This document shows, piece by piece, positions 1 to 7,059 of a DNA stretch of 17,286 nt (position 1 is the stretch's first letter; every line of letters starts with the position of its first letter). The notes under the pieces were generated by a model. The model was given only the letters and a program-made list of their open reading frames with translations, made no database searches and was not told where the DNA came from. Source of the stretch: DATFPQ01 sp035264765 (lineage in GTDB: Bacteria; Actinomycetota; Actinomycetes; Actinomycetales; Angustibacteraceae); contig DATFPQ010000087.1 in NCBI GenBank assembly GCA_035264765.1, positions 1-17,286 of the forward strand, in the 5' to 3' direction. The position numbers were made by a program, and so were the translations under genes.

Positions 1-189
1 AAGCAGCCGGCTCATCTGCGCGAGCGGCAGGACCGGATGGCTCACAGTTGCAGAGATCTTGTCGCCCGAGGCGGCCGCGACGGCGCCACTCTGCATCAGC
101 GAGGTGGCGCGAGCCGAGCCGGTCAGCAAGAGACCCAGCACGACGAGGGCGACCAGGGCCGCCGTCCTCAACTGTGTCCTCCTCGCCAT
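1..189 (-). CDS. Secreted protein, N-terminal part only (cut by window edge)
   Basis: The reading frame is open from an ATG at 189 down to base 1 (63 codons, no stop), so only the N-terminus is visible. It begins with a textbook Sec signal peptide: a basic start (MARRTQLRTAA), a hydrophobic core (LVALVVLGLLLTG) and an SARA-type cleavage site near residue 28, followed by a Ser/Ala-rich mature start (TSLMQSGAVAAASGDK). The product is therefore exported or membrane-anchored, but what is left is too short to assign a family. The ATG at 189 was chosen because it starts the signal peptide exactly. No Shine-Dalgarno sequence precedes it, and a -10-like box lies 6 bases upstream, so the mRNA may be leaderless. 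It is divergent from the DUF488 gene. Confidence 0.7.
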   Translation of the reverse strand, partial: MARRTQLRTAALVALVVLGLLLTGSARATSLMQSGAVAAASGDKISATVSHPVLPLAQMSRLL

Positions 190-195
190 GCTGAC

Positions 196-223
196 ACCAT
201 AACTTGGAAGACAAGAAAGTGAA
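196..223 (-). promoter_or_regulatory. Candidate leaderless promoter of the secreted-protein gene
   Basis: On the minus strand TTCACT (218-223) and TATGGT (196-201) are separated by 16 bases. Each matches the sigma-70-type consensus at 4 of 6 positions. The -10-like box ends 6 bases before the ATG at 189, which would place the transcription start on or next to the start codon. This fits the absence of a ribosome binding site. The remaining divergent spacer up to 449 shows nothing else I can support. Confidence 0.3.
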
Positions 224-449
224 AGGAGCATCAGTTGTCATACGTACACTAGCACCCAGCCGTCCTGGCCCGACCTTCGACGCACACGCCTGACCGCATG
301 AAGGGCACGGCTCGACCGCTACGCGCATGAGCTAGCGGCGTCACCGGGCCCGCTCGGCTCGCCGGGCGCATCCGCTCACAGTGGCACCCTGAGAAACTGG
401 TGCTGGTGCTTCCGACATTGCTTCACGGACCAGGCAAGGAGCCCGGACC

Positions 450-884
450 ATGGAACTCTCCCATCGCGCCCACGGCACTCACGCCACGCGCCGACAACGC
501 GACCGAGTGCGGCCCGGTCGCGTCTACGACTCCGCCGACGATCCCCAGGAGCTGCGCGTGCTCGTCGACCGGGTGCGGCCGCGGGGAGTGAAGAAGGCCG
601 ACCTGGCGCTGCACTCGTGGCGCAGGGACGTTGCCCCGTCCACAGAGCTGCGCCGCTGGTACGGCCACCGCCCCGAGCGGTTCGAGGAGTTCCGACGGCG
701 ATACCGGCAGGAGCTCTCTGAGCCAGAACGCGCCGACGCCGTCACCGAGCTGGCTGAGCTGACCGCTCACCACCCTGTGGTCCTGCTCACCGCCAGTCGG
801 GACGTCGAGCACAGCCAGGCCGCCGTGCTCGCCGAGGTGCTCGCCGGCTTCCGCGGAGAACACGTTGCGCCCAGCCACCGGTGA
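450..884 (+). CDS. DUF488 (YeaO-like) family protein
   Basis: A 144-residue protein with the DUF488 pattern: RVYD near residue 24, VDRVRPRGV (39-47, usually VDRLWPRGV), VAPSTELRRWYGHRPERFEE (61-80), a basic RRRY segment, and a LLTASRDVEHSQAAVLAEVL block (112-131; family form LLYAARDEEHNHAVVLAE). The length is slightly above the usual 115-125 residues because of a basic, unconserved N-terminal extension of about 20 residues. The ATG at 450 has a good Shine-Dalgarno sequence, AAGGAG (436-441), with an 8-base spacer, which supports this start. The biochemical function of the family is not established. It ends about 105 bases before the promoter of the acetyltransferase unit and appears to be a separate transcription unit. 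The Trp of the WPRG motif is replaced here by Arg, which is somewhat unusual. Confidence 0.85.
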   Translation: MELSHRAHGTHATRRQRDRVRPGRVYDSADDPQELRVLVDRVRPRGVKKADLALHSWRRDVAPSTELRRWYGHRPERFEEFRRRYRQELSEPERADAVTELAELTAHHPVVLLTASRDVEHSQAAVLAEVLAGFRGEHVAPSHR

Positions 885-988
885 GGCCCTCCCCCTCCCA
901 TCTGTCTGCCAGTGCCGGAGCCTCGGTCGACGTGGCGCTGCTCGAGCTCGCAGCCAGCGTCCCCCGGGCTGTGGCGGGGGGTCCGTTA

Positions 989-1017
989 TGGACAGCCGTC
1001 CGCATCATCTGTACGAT
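989..1017 (+). promoter_or_regulatory. Promoter of the acetyltransferase-TetR-MFS unit
   Basis: TGGACA (989-994) and TACGAT (1012-1017) are separated by exactly 17 bases, a good match to the primary sigma-factor consensus (TTGACA / TAnnnT). The -10 box lies inside the 30-bp palindrome at 1002-1031. Transcription would start near 1024, giving a leader of about 37 bases before the ATG at 1061. Confidence 0.6.
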
Positions 1018-1031
1018 CGTCCACATGATGC
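1002..1031 (+). promoter_or_regulatory. 30-bp palindromic operator, probably for the adjacent TetR regulator
   Basis: The 30-bp sequence is an inverted repeat with 26 of 30 positions symmetric. The outer arms are GCATCAT and ATGATGC, inner TG/CA pairs follow, and the core is the perfect palindrome ACGATCGT. It covers the -10 box and the presumed transcription start. TetR-family dimers bind such sites, often in front of their own operon, and the TetR gene at 1651-2274 is the second gene of the unit downstream. I infer autorepression. Confidence 0.7.
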
Positions 1032-1060
1032 CTCCTCCTGACGCTGGAGACACCCGAAGC

Positions 1061-1654
1061 ATGCGCGAGCGGATGCTCACCGGCGACCTCTACATCGCCG
1101 ACGATCCTGAGCTGGCCCAGGCGAACGCGGCCGCGATGGATCTGATGGCTGCCTACAACACGACGTCGGCTCGCCAGGAGCCGCTACGTCGTCACCTGCT
1201 GGGCCGGCTCCTCGGCTCGCTCGGCGACGGCACGGTCATCCGTCCACCTGCCTATGACGACTACGGGTCGCAGGTGCACATCGGCGCCAGGTCGTTCGTC
1301 AACATGGGGCTCGTGGCGTTGGACGTCGCGCGGATCACGATCGGCGACGACGTCCAGATCGGGCCAAACGTGCAACTGTTGACGCCTCTGCATCCAGTCG
1401 AGCCGGTAGCCCGCCGCGACAAGTGGGAGGCGGCTCGGCCGATCACGATCGCCGACAACGTGTGGCTCGGCGGTGGCGTCATTGTGCTCCCGGGCGTGTC
1501 GATCGGGGAGAACACCGTTGTGGGCGCCGGTGCGGTCGTGACCAAGGACCTGCCGGCGAACGTCGTCGCGGTCGGCAACCCGGCCCGCGTCGTCCGCGCC
1601 ATCGAAGAACCGGCTGCGCGCCACGAGGCCGTCGCCGCGGTGGAGGAGGCATGA
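1061..1654 (+). CDS. maa: Maltose/galactoside O-acetyltransferase family (left-handed beta-helix)
   Basis: A 197-residue acetyl-CoA-dependent sugar O-acetyltransferase of the Maa/LacA/NodL type, acting in the cytosol. The N-terminal Maa segment is present (MLTGDLYIADDPELAQ, residues 5-20), followed by hexapeptide-repeat coils. The catalytic His is H111 in LLTPLHPVEP. The conserved ITIADNVWLGGGVIVLPGVS and VGAGAVVTKDLPANVVAVGN blocks complete the helix. The frame is open back to a GTG at 881 that overlaps the DUF488 stop, but that extension has no family similarity and would read through the promoter and operator. The ATG at 1061 gives the normal family start and has GGAGA (1045-1049) upstream. 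The gene overlaps the TetR gene by ATGA. The exact acceptor sugar or small molecule is unknown. The symbol denotes the family only. Confidence 0.88.
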   Translation: MRERMLTGDLYIADDPELAQANAAAMDLMAAYNTTSARQEPLRRHLLGRLLGSLGDGTVIRPPAYDDYGSQVHIGARSFVNMGLVALDVARITIGDDVQIGPNVQLLTPLHPVEPVARRDKWEAARPITIADNVWLGGGVIVLPGVSIGENTVVGAGAVVTKDLPANVVAVGNPARVVRAIEEPAARHEAVAAVEEA

Positions 1655-2274
1655 CCGCCGTGGAAGCCAGGGAGGGGTCGGTGGCCGTGGCCGCCGGGCC
1701 GGTCAGCGACGAGGCTGCAGAGCAGGTCCCGACCCGCCGTCGCAGGCGCCATGATCCCGATCGGCGGGACCGGCTGGTCGCCACTGCGCTCGACGTGATC
1801 GCCGAGCACGGCGTTGCGGGGGCGTCGCACCGGGCCATCGCGCGGGCCGCCGACGTGCCCCTTGGATCGACGACGTACCACTTCTCCACATTGGACGAGC
1901 TGCTGACAGCGGCGTTCACGGTGCAGGCCGAGACAGTCGCCGACGCGCTCGAGGAGCGCATGCGCGCGGCGCGCGGCCGGGAGGCGGCGCTCGATGCGCT
2001 GGCCACTCACCTCGCGCATGACCTGCTCGGCTCAGCGCGTGAGCTGGTTCTGGCGGTCGAGCTGTACGTCGCAGCAGCGCGCAGACCCGCGCTCCGTGCG
2101 GTCACCGAGGCGTGGATGCGGCGCAGCCGCCGCGCTCTTGAGCTGCACTTCGACCCCGTCACTGCGCGAGAGCTGGACGCCCTCATCGAAGGCCTCGTGC
2201 TGCATCAGGCGCTGTCGACCGAGCCGATGACTCCGGACCAGGTCCGCCACGCGCTGCACCGCATCACCCGCTGA
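1651..2274 (+). CDS. TetR-family transcriptional regulator
   Basis: A 207-residue cytosolic DNA-binding repressor. After a basic, unconserved leader of about 35 residues comes the TetR domain: RDRLVATALDVIAEHGVAGA followed by the helix-turn-helix SHRAIARAADVPLGSTTYHF (59-78) and LDELLTAAF. The C-terminal half is an all-helical ligand-binding domain with no specific match I can name. The ATG at 1651 overlaps the acetyltransferase stop and has GGAGGAGG (1642-1649) immediately before it, which is rather close. A GTG at 1681 behind AGGGAGG is an alternative start that would remove only unconserved residues. As second gene of the unit, it very probably binds the palindrome at 1002-1031. The ligand may be a substrate of the MFS protein or the acetyltransferase. 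Confidence 0.9.
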   Translation: MTAVEAREGSVAVAAGPVSDEAAEQVPTRRRRRHDPDRRDRLVATALDVIAEHGVAGASHRAIARAADVPLGSTTYHFSTLDELLTAAFTVQAETVADALEERMRAARGREAALDALATHLAHDLLGSARELVLAVELYVAAARRPALRAVTEAWMRRSRRALELHFDPVTARELDALIEGLVLHQALSTEPMTPDQVRHALHRITR

Positions 2275-2362
2275 ACCGCACGCCGTCCGTTCCCCACACC
2301 ATCACGCCACCCCTGCCCCACCAGTCGCCGACCTGCCGACACCTTCCTGGAGCTCGCCCCTC

Positions 2363-3670
2363 ATGCCGTCCGCGCCCGTCGTTCCCGCCATCGAGCCCCG
2401 GCTCCGCCACGCGCGCGCCGCCGTCTCCATCGTCTTCTTCCTGAACGCGGTGCTGTACGCCAACCTGGTCCCGCGCCTGCCCGAGGTGAAGGACCACCTC
2501 AACCTCAGCAACGCCCAGCTGGGCAGCGGCATCGCCGCCATGCCGGTCGGGGCCCTGCTGGCCGGGCTGCTCGCTCCCGCGTTCATCCAGCGCCTCGGCT
2601 CGGCGAAGGTCGCCGCGCTCGGCCTGGCCGTCCTGGCGGTCGCCGTGTTCGGCGTGCCCCTTTCCGGAACCTGGCTGGTGTTCGCCCTGGTGATGCTGGT
2701 CGTGGGGGGCCTGGACGCCGTGGTCGACGTCGCCCAGAACGCCCACGGCTTCCGGGTGCAACGCGCGTACGGGCGCTCCATCGTCAACGCCTTCCACGGT
2801 CTGTGGAGCATCGGGGCCGTCGTCGGCGGTCTGCTCGGCGCTGCTGCGGCCGGGCTGTCGGTACCTCTGACGCTGCATCTGGCCCTGTCGGCGGCCGTCT
2901 TCAGCGCTGTGGCCTTGGTCGCCTACCGGTTTCTGCTGCCCGGCCCGGAGGACGCCGAGCGAGTCACGACGACCGACGCAGCGGACGGTGGACCCGCCAG
3001 TGGCTCCGCCACCCGGGTGCGTTCTATCGCGGCCCGCACTCTGCTGCCGCTCGGGGTCCTGGGAGCCCTCGCCGCGTGCGGTGCGTTCGTCGAGGACGCC
3101 GGCTCGTCCTGGGGTGCGCTGTACCTGCGCGGCGAGCTCGGAGCAGGTCCGGCGACCGCAGGTCTCGCCTTCGTGGCTCTGCAGGTGGCCATGACCGCAG
3201 GCCGGCTGACCGGCGACCGCGTCGTCGACCGCTTCGGCCAGCGCCGCGTCGCCCGCAGCGGTGGCGCCGCCATCGCTTTCGGCATGGGCCTGGCCCTCGC
3301 CGTGCCCTCGGTCGGTACGACGCTTGTCGGGTTCGCGCTGGCCGGGCTCGGGGTCGCGACGCTCATCCCCGCGGTCATGCACACGGCCGACGAGCTGCCC
3401 GGCCTTCCGCATGGCGTCGGTCTCACCATCGTGAGCTGGCTGCTGCGCGTCGGGTTCCTCATCTCACCCGCCGCCGTCGGCCTCGTTGCGGACGCGATCA
3501 GCCTCAGGGTCGCCTTGCTCAGCGTCGTCCTCGCCGGGTTGGGAATCCTTCTGCTGGGAGGGGTCCTCGTAGGATCCGCAGCCGCGGCCGCTCCGGACAT
3601 CGATGGGACAAGCGTGCCCGCGACCGCCGCCGGCTCCCCGGCAGCCGCTCCCGCAGCCAAGCACCAGTGA
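2363..3670 (+). CDS. MFS transporter, YbjJ-like
   Basis: A 435-residue integral membrane protein with about 12 hydrophobic segments in two halves and a polar central loop (about residues 193-220, GPEDAERVTTTDAADGG). The N-terminal segment VSIVFFLNAVLYANLVPRLP, the VVDVAQNAHGFRVQRAYGRS block and NAFHGLWSIGAVVGG resemble the YbjJ branch of the major facilitator superfamily. The conserved MFS loop 2-3 is weak (IQRLGSAKVA). The last 35 residues are Ala/Pro-rich and probably cytosolic and disordered. A weak Shine-Dalgarno TGGAG lies about 12 bases before the ATG at 2363. The 88-base gap after the TetR gene holds no second operator I can see, so the transporter is probably co-transcribed. Its substrate is unknown. 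Export of a toxic or acetylated compound would fit the neighbours. Confidence 0.85.
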   Translation: MPSAPVVPAIEPRLRHARAAVSIVFFLNAVLYANLVPRLPEVKDHLNLSNAQLGSGIAAMPVGALLAGLLAPAFIQRLGSAKVAALGLAVLAVAVFGVPLSGTWLVFALVMLVVGGLDAVVDVAQNAHGFRVQRAYGRSIVNAFHGLWSIGAVVGGLLGAAAAGLSVPLTLHLALSAAVFSAVALVAYRFLLPGPEDAERVTTTDAADGGPASGSATRVRSIAARTLLPLGVLGALAACGAFVEDAGSSWGALYLRGELGAGPATAGLAFVALQVAMTAGRLTGDRVVDRFGQRRVARSGGAAIAFGMGLALAVPSVGTTLVGFALAGLGVATLIPAVMHTADELPGLPHGVGLTIVSWLLRVGFLISPAAVGLVADAISLRVALLSVVLAGLGILLLGGVLVGSAAAAAPDIDGTSVPATAAGSPAAAPAAKHQ

Positions 3671-3674
3671 TGCT

Positions 3675-3699
3675 CCCCGCCGGCGAATCCGAGGCGGGG
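3675..3699 (+). terminator. GC-rich hairpin after the MFS gene
   Basis: CCCCGCC (3675-3681) pairs with GGCGGGG (3693-3699) around an 11-base loop, starting 5 bases after the MFS stop. There is no T-tract, which is common for actinobacterial terminators. It lies between two convergent units and is the only strong stem in the 230-base gap, so it probably ends the acetyltransferase-TetR-MFS transcript. Confidence 0.45.
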
Positions 3700-3901
3700 C
3701 CGTGACCGCGCGGTTCCCCTGTCGACGCTGCGAGCAACCCTGGCGACGAGGATGCGCCGTCGCCAACGGCACCCCGAGCACAGGCCACAGCGCCGAACAC
3801 GTCCTCATCTCTCGACCACGGCAGGACCCCGACACCGCGTGGCCGCTTGGGAACGGCGTCCGACTGGCGTCAGGGCGTCGCCATGCGTTCCTGACCGCCC
3901 T

Positions 3902-6676
3902 TTACGGCGCCGGTCGTGTCGCCGCCGGGGTGGGCGAGGTCAGCCGTAGGCGGAACGGCCTGCTCGGGATCCGGCGGAGACGGGCGAGTCGCAGTGCTGC
4001 GCCGGGGGCGACCCGGGAGACGAGCTGCCAGTAGAGAACGCCGCTTGCCAGCGAGCCGAGGACCGCAGCCAGGGTGGACCGCTCCCAGAGCAGGGGGAAC
4101 ACCTGCCAATGAGTGAGGTAGACGTACAGCGAGGCACTCGCCAGCACGGACGCCACCCGGGTGAGGCCGGCCGGGCAGGGCAATGCCCTGACCCATACGA
4201 GCAGCAGCAGGCCGGCGAGCAGGACCGCCTCGCGCGGCGGGTCGCCGAAGAAGCCGGGCACGGCCGCCACCGCCGCCACCGTCAGCAGCGACCGGCGGGC
4301 GGGCGCGGTGCTGGCGGCGGCCCAGCCCAGTGCGAACAGCCACAGCGCGGGCCGGGTGCTGGGCACCCCGAGGTCGATCAGGCCGAACCGGGTCGCCAGG
4401 CCCGCGCCGAGCAGCGCGGCGGCGAACCCGAACGGGTATCGGCGCTGGGCCCGGTCTGCCCACGGGACGGCGAGCAGGGCGGCCGCGCCGACCAGCAGGT
4501 AGACCAGCACCTCGACGAACCAGAAGTGCCGGTCCGGACCCCAGCCCGGCTGGCCGACGACCGCTTCGAGCAACAGCACGTTGGCGACCCCGTAGTCGCC
4601 GCTCAAGAGGACCACGGCGCCGATCCAGGCCACGCTTGGCACCCCGATGCGGGCAACCGCGGCCAGCCGCCGGCGCAGCTGCTGCCGTCGACCGCTGCCG
4701 AGCAGCTGGAACCGGGCGAAGTTGAACCCGGCCACGGCGAGCAGCACATGCGCGGCGCCCGGCAGCGTGAACAGGTGGGCGTGCGTGCCGACGACCAGCA
4801 CAATCGCGACGGCGCGCAGCAGCACGCTGGTCTCGACGGTGCGTACGGCCCACCGGCGGCGCCGGTCCTGGGGCGCCAGATCCCCCACCGGGGTGACGTG
4901 CCAACCCGCGGGCAGATGTCCGAGCAGCTCCTCCAGCCGGACGGAAACCTCGACGTAGGACAGCGAGTCCCCGCCCAGGCCGACGAAGGTGCTGTCGTCC
5001 GTGACGTCCGACCGGTCGAGCAGCTCGGCGTACAGCGCCCGCAAGGCGGCGGCGTCGACGAGCGGCGGGCTCGACGGACCGGATGACCGGCCCAGTGGCC
5101 GGCCGAGTGACCGGCGCAGTGACCGGCGCAGTGACCGGCGCAGTGGCCGGCGCAGTGGCCGGCCGGGTGGCCGGCCGAGTGACCGCGCCCGTAAGTGACC
5201 GGGCGACCGCCCAGGTGAGGGGTCGGGTGACGGGGCGGTCGGCCGGCCGGCGGGACGGGTTGCCGCCCGCGCCAGCTCGGCCACCGCCTGCACATCCGGT
5301 TTGCCGGAGGCCAGGAGCGGCAGCTCCGTGAGCGTCAGCACCCGGATGGCGCCGCGCGGCAGGCCGAGCTCACGAGCCGCGACCCGCCGCACGGCATCCG
5401 CAGTCGACACCTCGACGCCGGGTCGGTCCCGGTCCGCGACGGCCACGATCACCTCGTCGTCCGGCCCGACGCAGCAGGTGGTCAGCCCGTGCCGGGTCAG
5501 CACCGCCTCCGCGCGGTCGAGGTCGACCCGCAGCCCGAGCACCTTGACGAACCGGCTGCGCCGGCCGACCACCTCGTACAGCCCGTCGGCGTCCCGGCGG
5601 GCCAGGTCGCCCGTGCGCAGCACGTCCACGGTGCGGCCCAGGCTCAGGTCCGCGGGCGTGTTGGCGTACCCCAGCATGACGTTCGGCCCGGCGTAGACGA
5701 GTTCCCCGACGTCGGGGTCGGGGACGTCCGTGACTGGCTCCAGGGTGAACCACCCGCCCGGCACGGGCACACCGATAGCGTGCGGCGCGCAGTGGGCGAG
5801 CTCCGGCGGCAGGAAGGCCATCCGCGCGGTCGCCTCGGTCTGGCCGTACATCACGAACAGGTCCCAGCCGGCTCGCCGAGCGAGCTCGGCGAAGCGGCGC
5901 ACCCGCTCCGGAGAGAGGCGGCCGCCAGCCTGCGTGACGTAGCGCAGCTGCGGCAGGTCCATGTCGGCGAATCCGACCCGGTCTAGCAGGTCGAACGTGT
6001 AAGGAACCCCGGCGAACGTCGTGGCCCCGGTGCGGCGGAACAGCTCCCAGAAGCACGGGTCCACAACCGACAGATCCGTGAGCACCACGGCCGCGCCACG
6101 CAGGAGGTGGCTGTTCAGGACGGAGAGTCCGTAGCAGTAGTGCAGTGGGAGCGTGGTCGCCGCGCGGTCGGTTTCGCGGATCGGCAGGTACGCCGCGATC
6201 GCCTCGGCGTTGGCCTGGATGTTCTGCGCGGACAGCCGGACCAGCTTGGGGGAGCCGGTGGACCCCGAGGTGCTCAGCAGCAGGGCAAGGTCCGGGTGCA
6301 GCAGGTGCGCCGTCCCCGCCCGGGTTTCCTCCAGTTCCCACCCGCCCGACCCGGCGCTGACCACGACATCGGGGTCGTAGGCGGTTCGCAGCGCCCGCAG
6401 CGCGGTCGGGTTGTCGCCGGGGGCCAGCAGCACTGGATGACCGGCGGACAGCGCGGCGAGATAGGTGACTACGGCCTCCAGCTCGTTGGCCATCGCGAGC
6501 AGGACGAGCCGGCGGCCGGTGCCGAGCCGCCGTGCGGCGTCCTCTACCCGCGCGGCGAGCTCCCGGTACGTCACCGCGCCGTCCCGGGTGACCACGGCCA
6601 CCCGCTCGCCGTGGGTGGCCAGAGCCAGGGCGAACGGCACGTCGCCGCGACGCGGCAGCGCTGGAGCGGTGGGCAT
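3902..6676 (-). CDS. Adenylation - carrier protein - acyltransferase-3 fusion
   Basis: A 924-residue three-part enzyme. Residues 1 to about 465 are an AMP-forming adenylation domain: STSGSTGSPK (135-144), YGQTE (277-281), TGD (355-357), GRRSRFVKVLGLRV and SGKPD with the catalytic Lys at 459. After a basic repeat-encoded linker (about 470-540) comes a carrier domain with VGLGGDSLSYVEV, whose Ser571 would carry phosphopantetheine. Residues from about 618 on are a membrane acyltransferase-3 (OafA-type) domain: LLRAVAIVLVVGTHAH with His632/His634, WFVEVLVYLL, and ASLYVYLTHWQVFPLL, with about ten hydrophobic segments. An acid or amino acid would be activated, tethered, and passed to an acceptor at the membrane. 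ATG 6676 was chosen over the open frame to 6886 because the family start lies here and the iron box would otherwise be inside the gene. There is no Shine-Dalgarno sequence, so it may be leaderless. The substrate is unknown. Confidence 0.85.
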   Translation of the reverse strand: MPTAPALPRRGDVPFALALATHGERVAVVTRDGAVTYRELAARVEDAARRLGTGRRLVLLAMANELEAVVTYLAALSAGHPVLLAPGDNPTALRALRTAYDPDVVVSAGSGGWELEETRAGTAHLLHPDLALLLSTSGSTGSPKLVRLSAQNIQANAEAIAAYLPIRETDRAATTLPLHYCYGLSVLNSHLLRGAAVVLTDLSVVDPCFWELFRRTGATTFAGVPYTFDLLDRVGFADMDLPQLRYVTQAGGRLSPERVRRFAELARRAGWDLFVMYGQTEATARMAFLPPELAHCAPHAIGVPVPGGWFTLEPVTDVPDPDVGELVYAGPNVMLGYANTPADLSLGRTVDVLRTGDLARRDADGLYEVVGRRSRFVKVLGLRVDLDRAEAVLTRHGLTTCCVGPDDEVIVAVADRDRPGVEVSTADAVRRVAARELGLPRGAIRVLTLTELPLLASGKPDVQAVAELARAATRPAGRPTAPSPDPSPGRSPGHLRARSLGRPPGRPLRRPLRRSLRRSLRRSLGRPLGRSSGPSSPPLVDAAALRALYAELLDRSDVTDDSTFVGLGGDSLSYVEVSVRLEELLGHLPAGWHVTPVGDLAPQDRRRRWAVRTVETSVLLRAVAIVLVVGTHAHLFTLPGAAHVLLAVAGFNFARFQLLGSGRRQQLRRRLAAVARIGVPSVAWIGAVVLLSGDYGVANVLLLEAVVGQPGWGPDRHFWFVEVLVYLLVGAAALLAVPWADRAQRRYPFGFAAALLGAGLATRFGLIDLGVPSTRPALWLFALGWAAASTAPARRSLLTVAAVAAVPGFFGDPPREAVLLAGLLLLVWVRALPCPAGLTRVASVLASASLYVYLTHWQVFPLLWERSTLAAVLGSLASGVLYWQLVSRVAPGAALRLARLRRIPSRPFRLRLTSPTPAATRPAP
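5084..5191 (-). repeat. 12-bp tandem repeat encoding the interdomain linker
   Basis: Nine consecutive 12-bp units (plus-strand pattern TGACCGGCGCAG, with variants TGGCCGGCGCAG and TGGCCGGCCGAG) run from 5084 to 5191. Three central units are identical and the last is degenerate. As 12 is a multiple of three, each unit adds four residues to the adenylation-carrier linker (RRSL, RRPL, GRPL types, about residues 496-531). Copy number can change without breaking the frame. Confidence 0.9.
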
Positions 6677-6682
6677 GCCTGC

Positions 6683-6712
6683 AGTATGAGGTAAGCCTGT
6701 CCTAACTGTGAC
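6683..6712 (-). promoter_or_regulatory. Candidate leaderless promoter of the adenylation-carrier-AT3 gene
   Basis: On the minus strand GTCACA (6707-6712) and CATACT (6683-6688) are separated by 18 bases. Each matches the consensus at 4 of 6 positions. The -10-like box ends 6 bases before the ATG at 6676, so the transcript would begin at or one base from the start codon, in line with the missing Shine-Dalgarno sequence. The iron box fills the spacer between the two hexamers. Confidence 0.45.
6687..6705 (-). promoter_or_regulatory. Iron box (DtxR/IdeR/DmdR operator)
   Basis: The minus strand reads TTAGGACAGGCTTACCTCA. The established iron-box consensus TTAGGTTAGGCTAACCTAA is matched at 15 of 19 positions, including both TTAGG/ACCT half-site cores and the central AGGCT. 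It sits between the -35 and -10 hexamers, 11 bases upstream of the start codon, where a metal-loaded repressor would block RNA polymerase. I infer that the downstream gene is switched on when iron is low. Confidence 0.7.
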
Positions 6713-7059
6713 CTGGGTCTCGCACCGAGCTGTTGTGGCGGTCGCAGCCGTCCCGTCGTGTTCCCGATCCGTCGCCGCGCCTAGGCAGGGCGGCGGGGTT
6801 GGAAGCCGCCGATCACCGTCTAGAGCGTCTGCGAGGGCGCCCGCCCGAAGCTGAACATGCGACGGGGAGTCGCGGACGCCACCCAACAGCTCCCGCGCGA
6901 CTGACTACACCGGTCGACGCAGGTCTCAGCGCCGCGTGGGGTAAGCGTGCAGGTCACGAGGCGTCCGTGGCCGCCGCACCAGCGGATGGGCAAGTCTGAT
7001 ACCCACTGAAGGACAAGTGATTCAGTTGGCTGGGCCCGGTAAAGCAAATCGATGTACAA

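Noticed and set aside
239..246. TACGTA palindrome in the divergent spacer as an operator
   Set aside because: The symmetry does not extend beyond six bases, so it is no better than chance.
881..1060. GTG 881 as start of the acetyltransferase
   Set aside because: The extra 60 residues have no family similarity and would contain the promoter and the palindromic operator.
2264..3412. 382-codon minus-strand open frame across the MFS gene
   Set aside because: Gln/Gly/Arg/Asp-rich shadow of the MFS coding strand without any recognisable domain.
3603..4034. Plus-strand frame after the MFS gene containing a CRRC...C cluster
   Set aside because: It overlaps the ends of both flanking genes, has no convincing ribosome binding site, and the Cys pattern is too short to call a zinc-binding motif.
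5084..5191. CRISPR array
   Set aside because: The 12-bp units are directly contiguous with no spacers, and lie in frame inside a coding region.
6677..6886. Upstream start (6886) for the adenylation-carrier-AT3 gene
   Set aside because: The additional 70 residues are not conserved-looking, and the frame would run through the -35, iron box and -10 elements.
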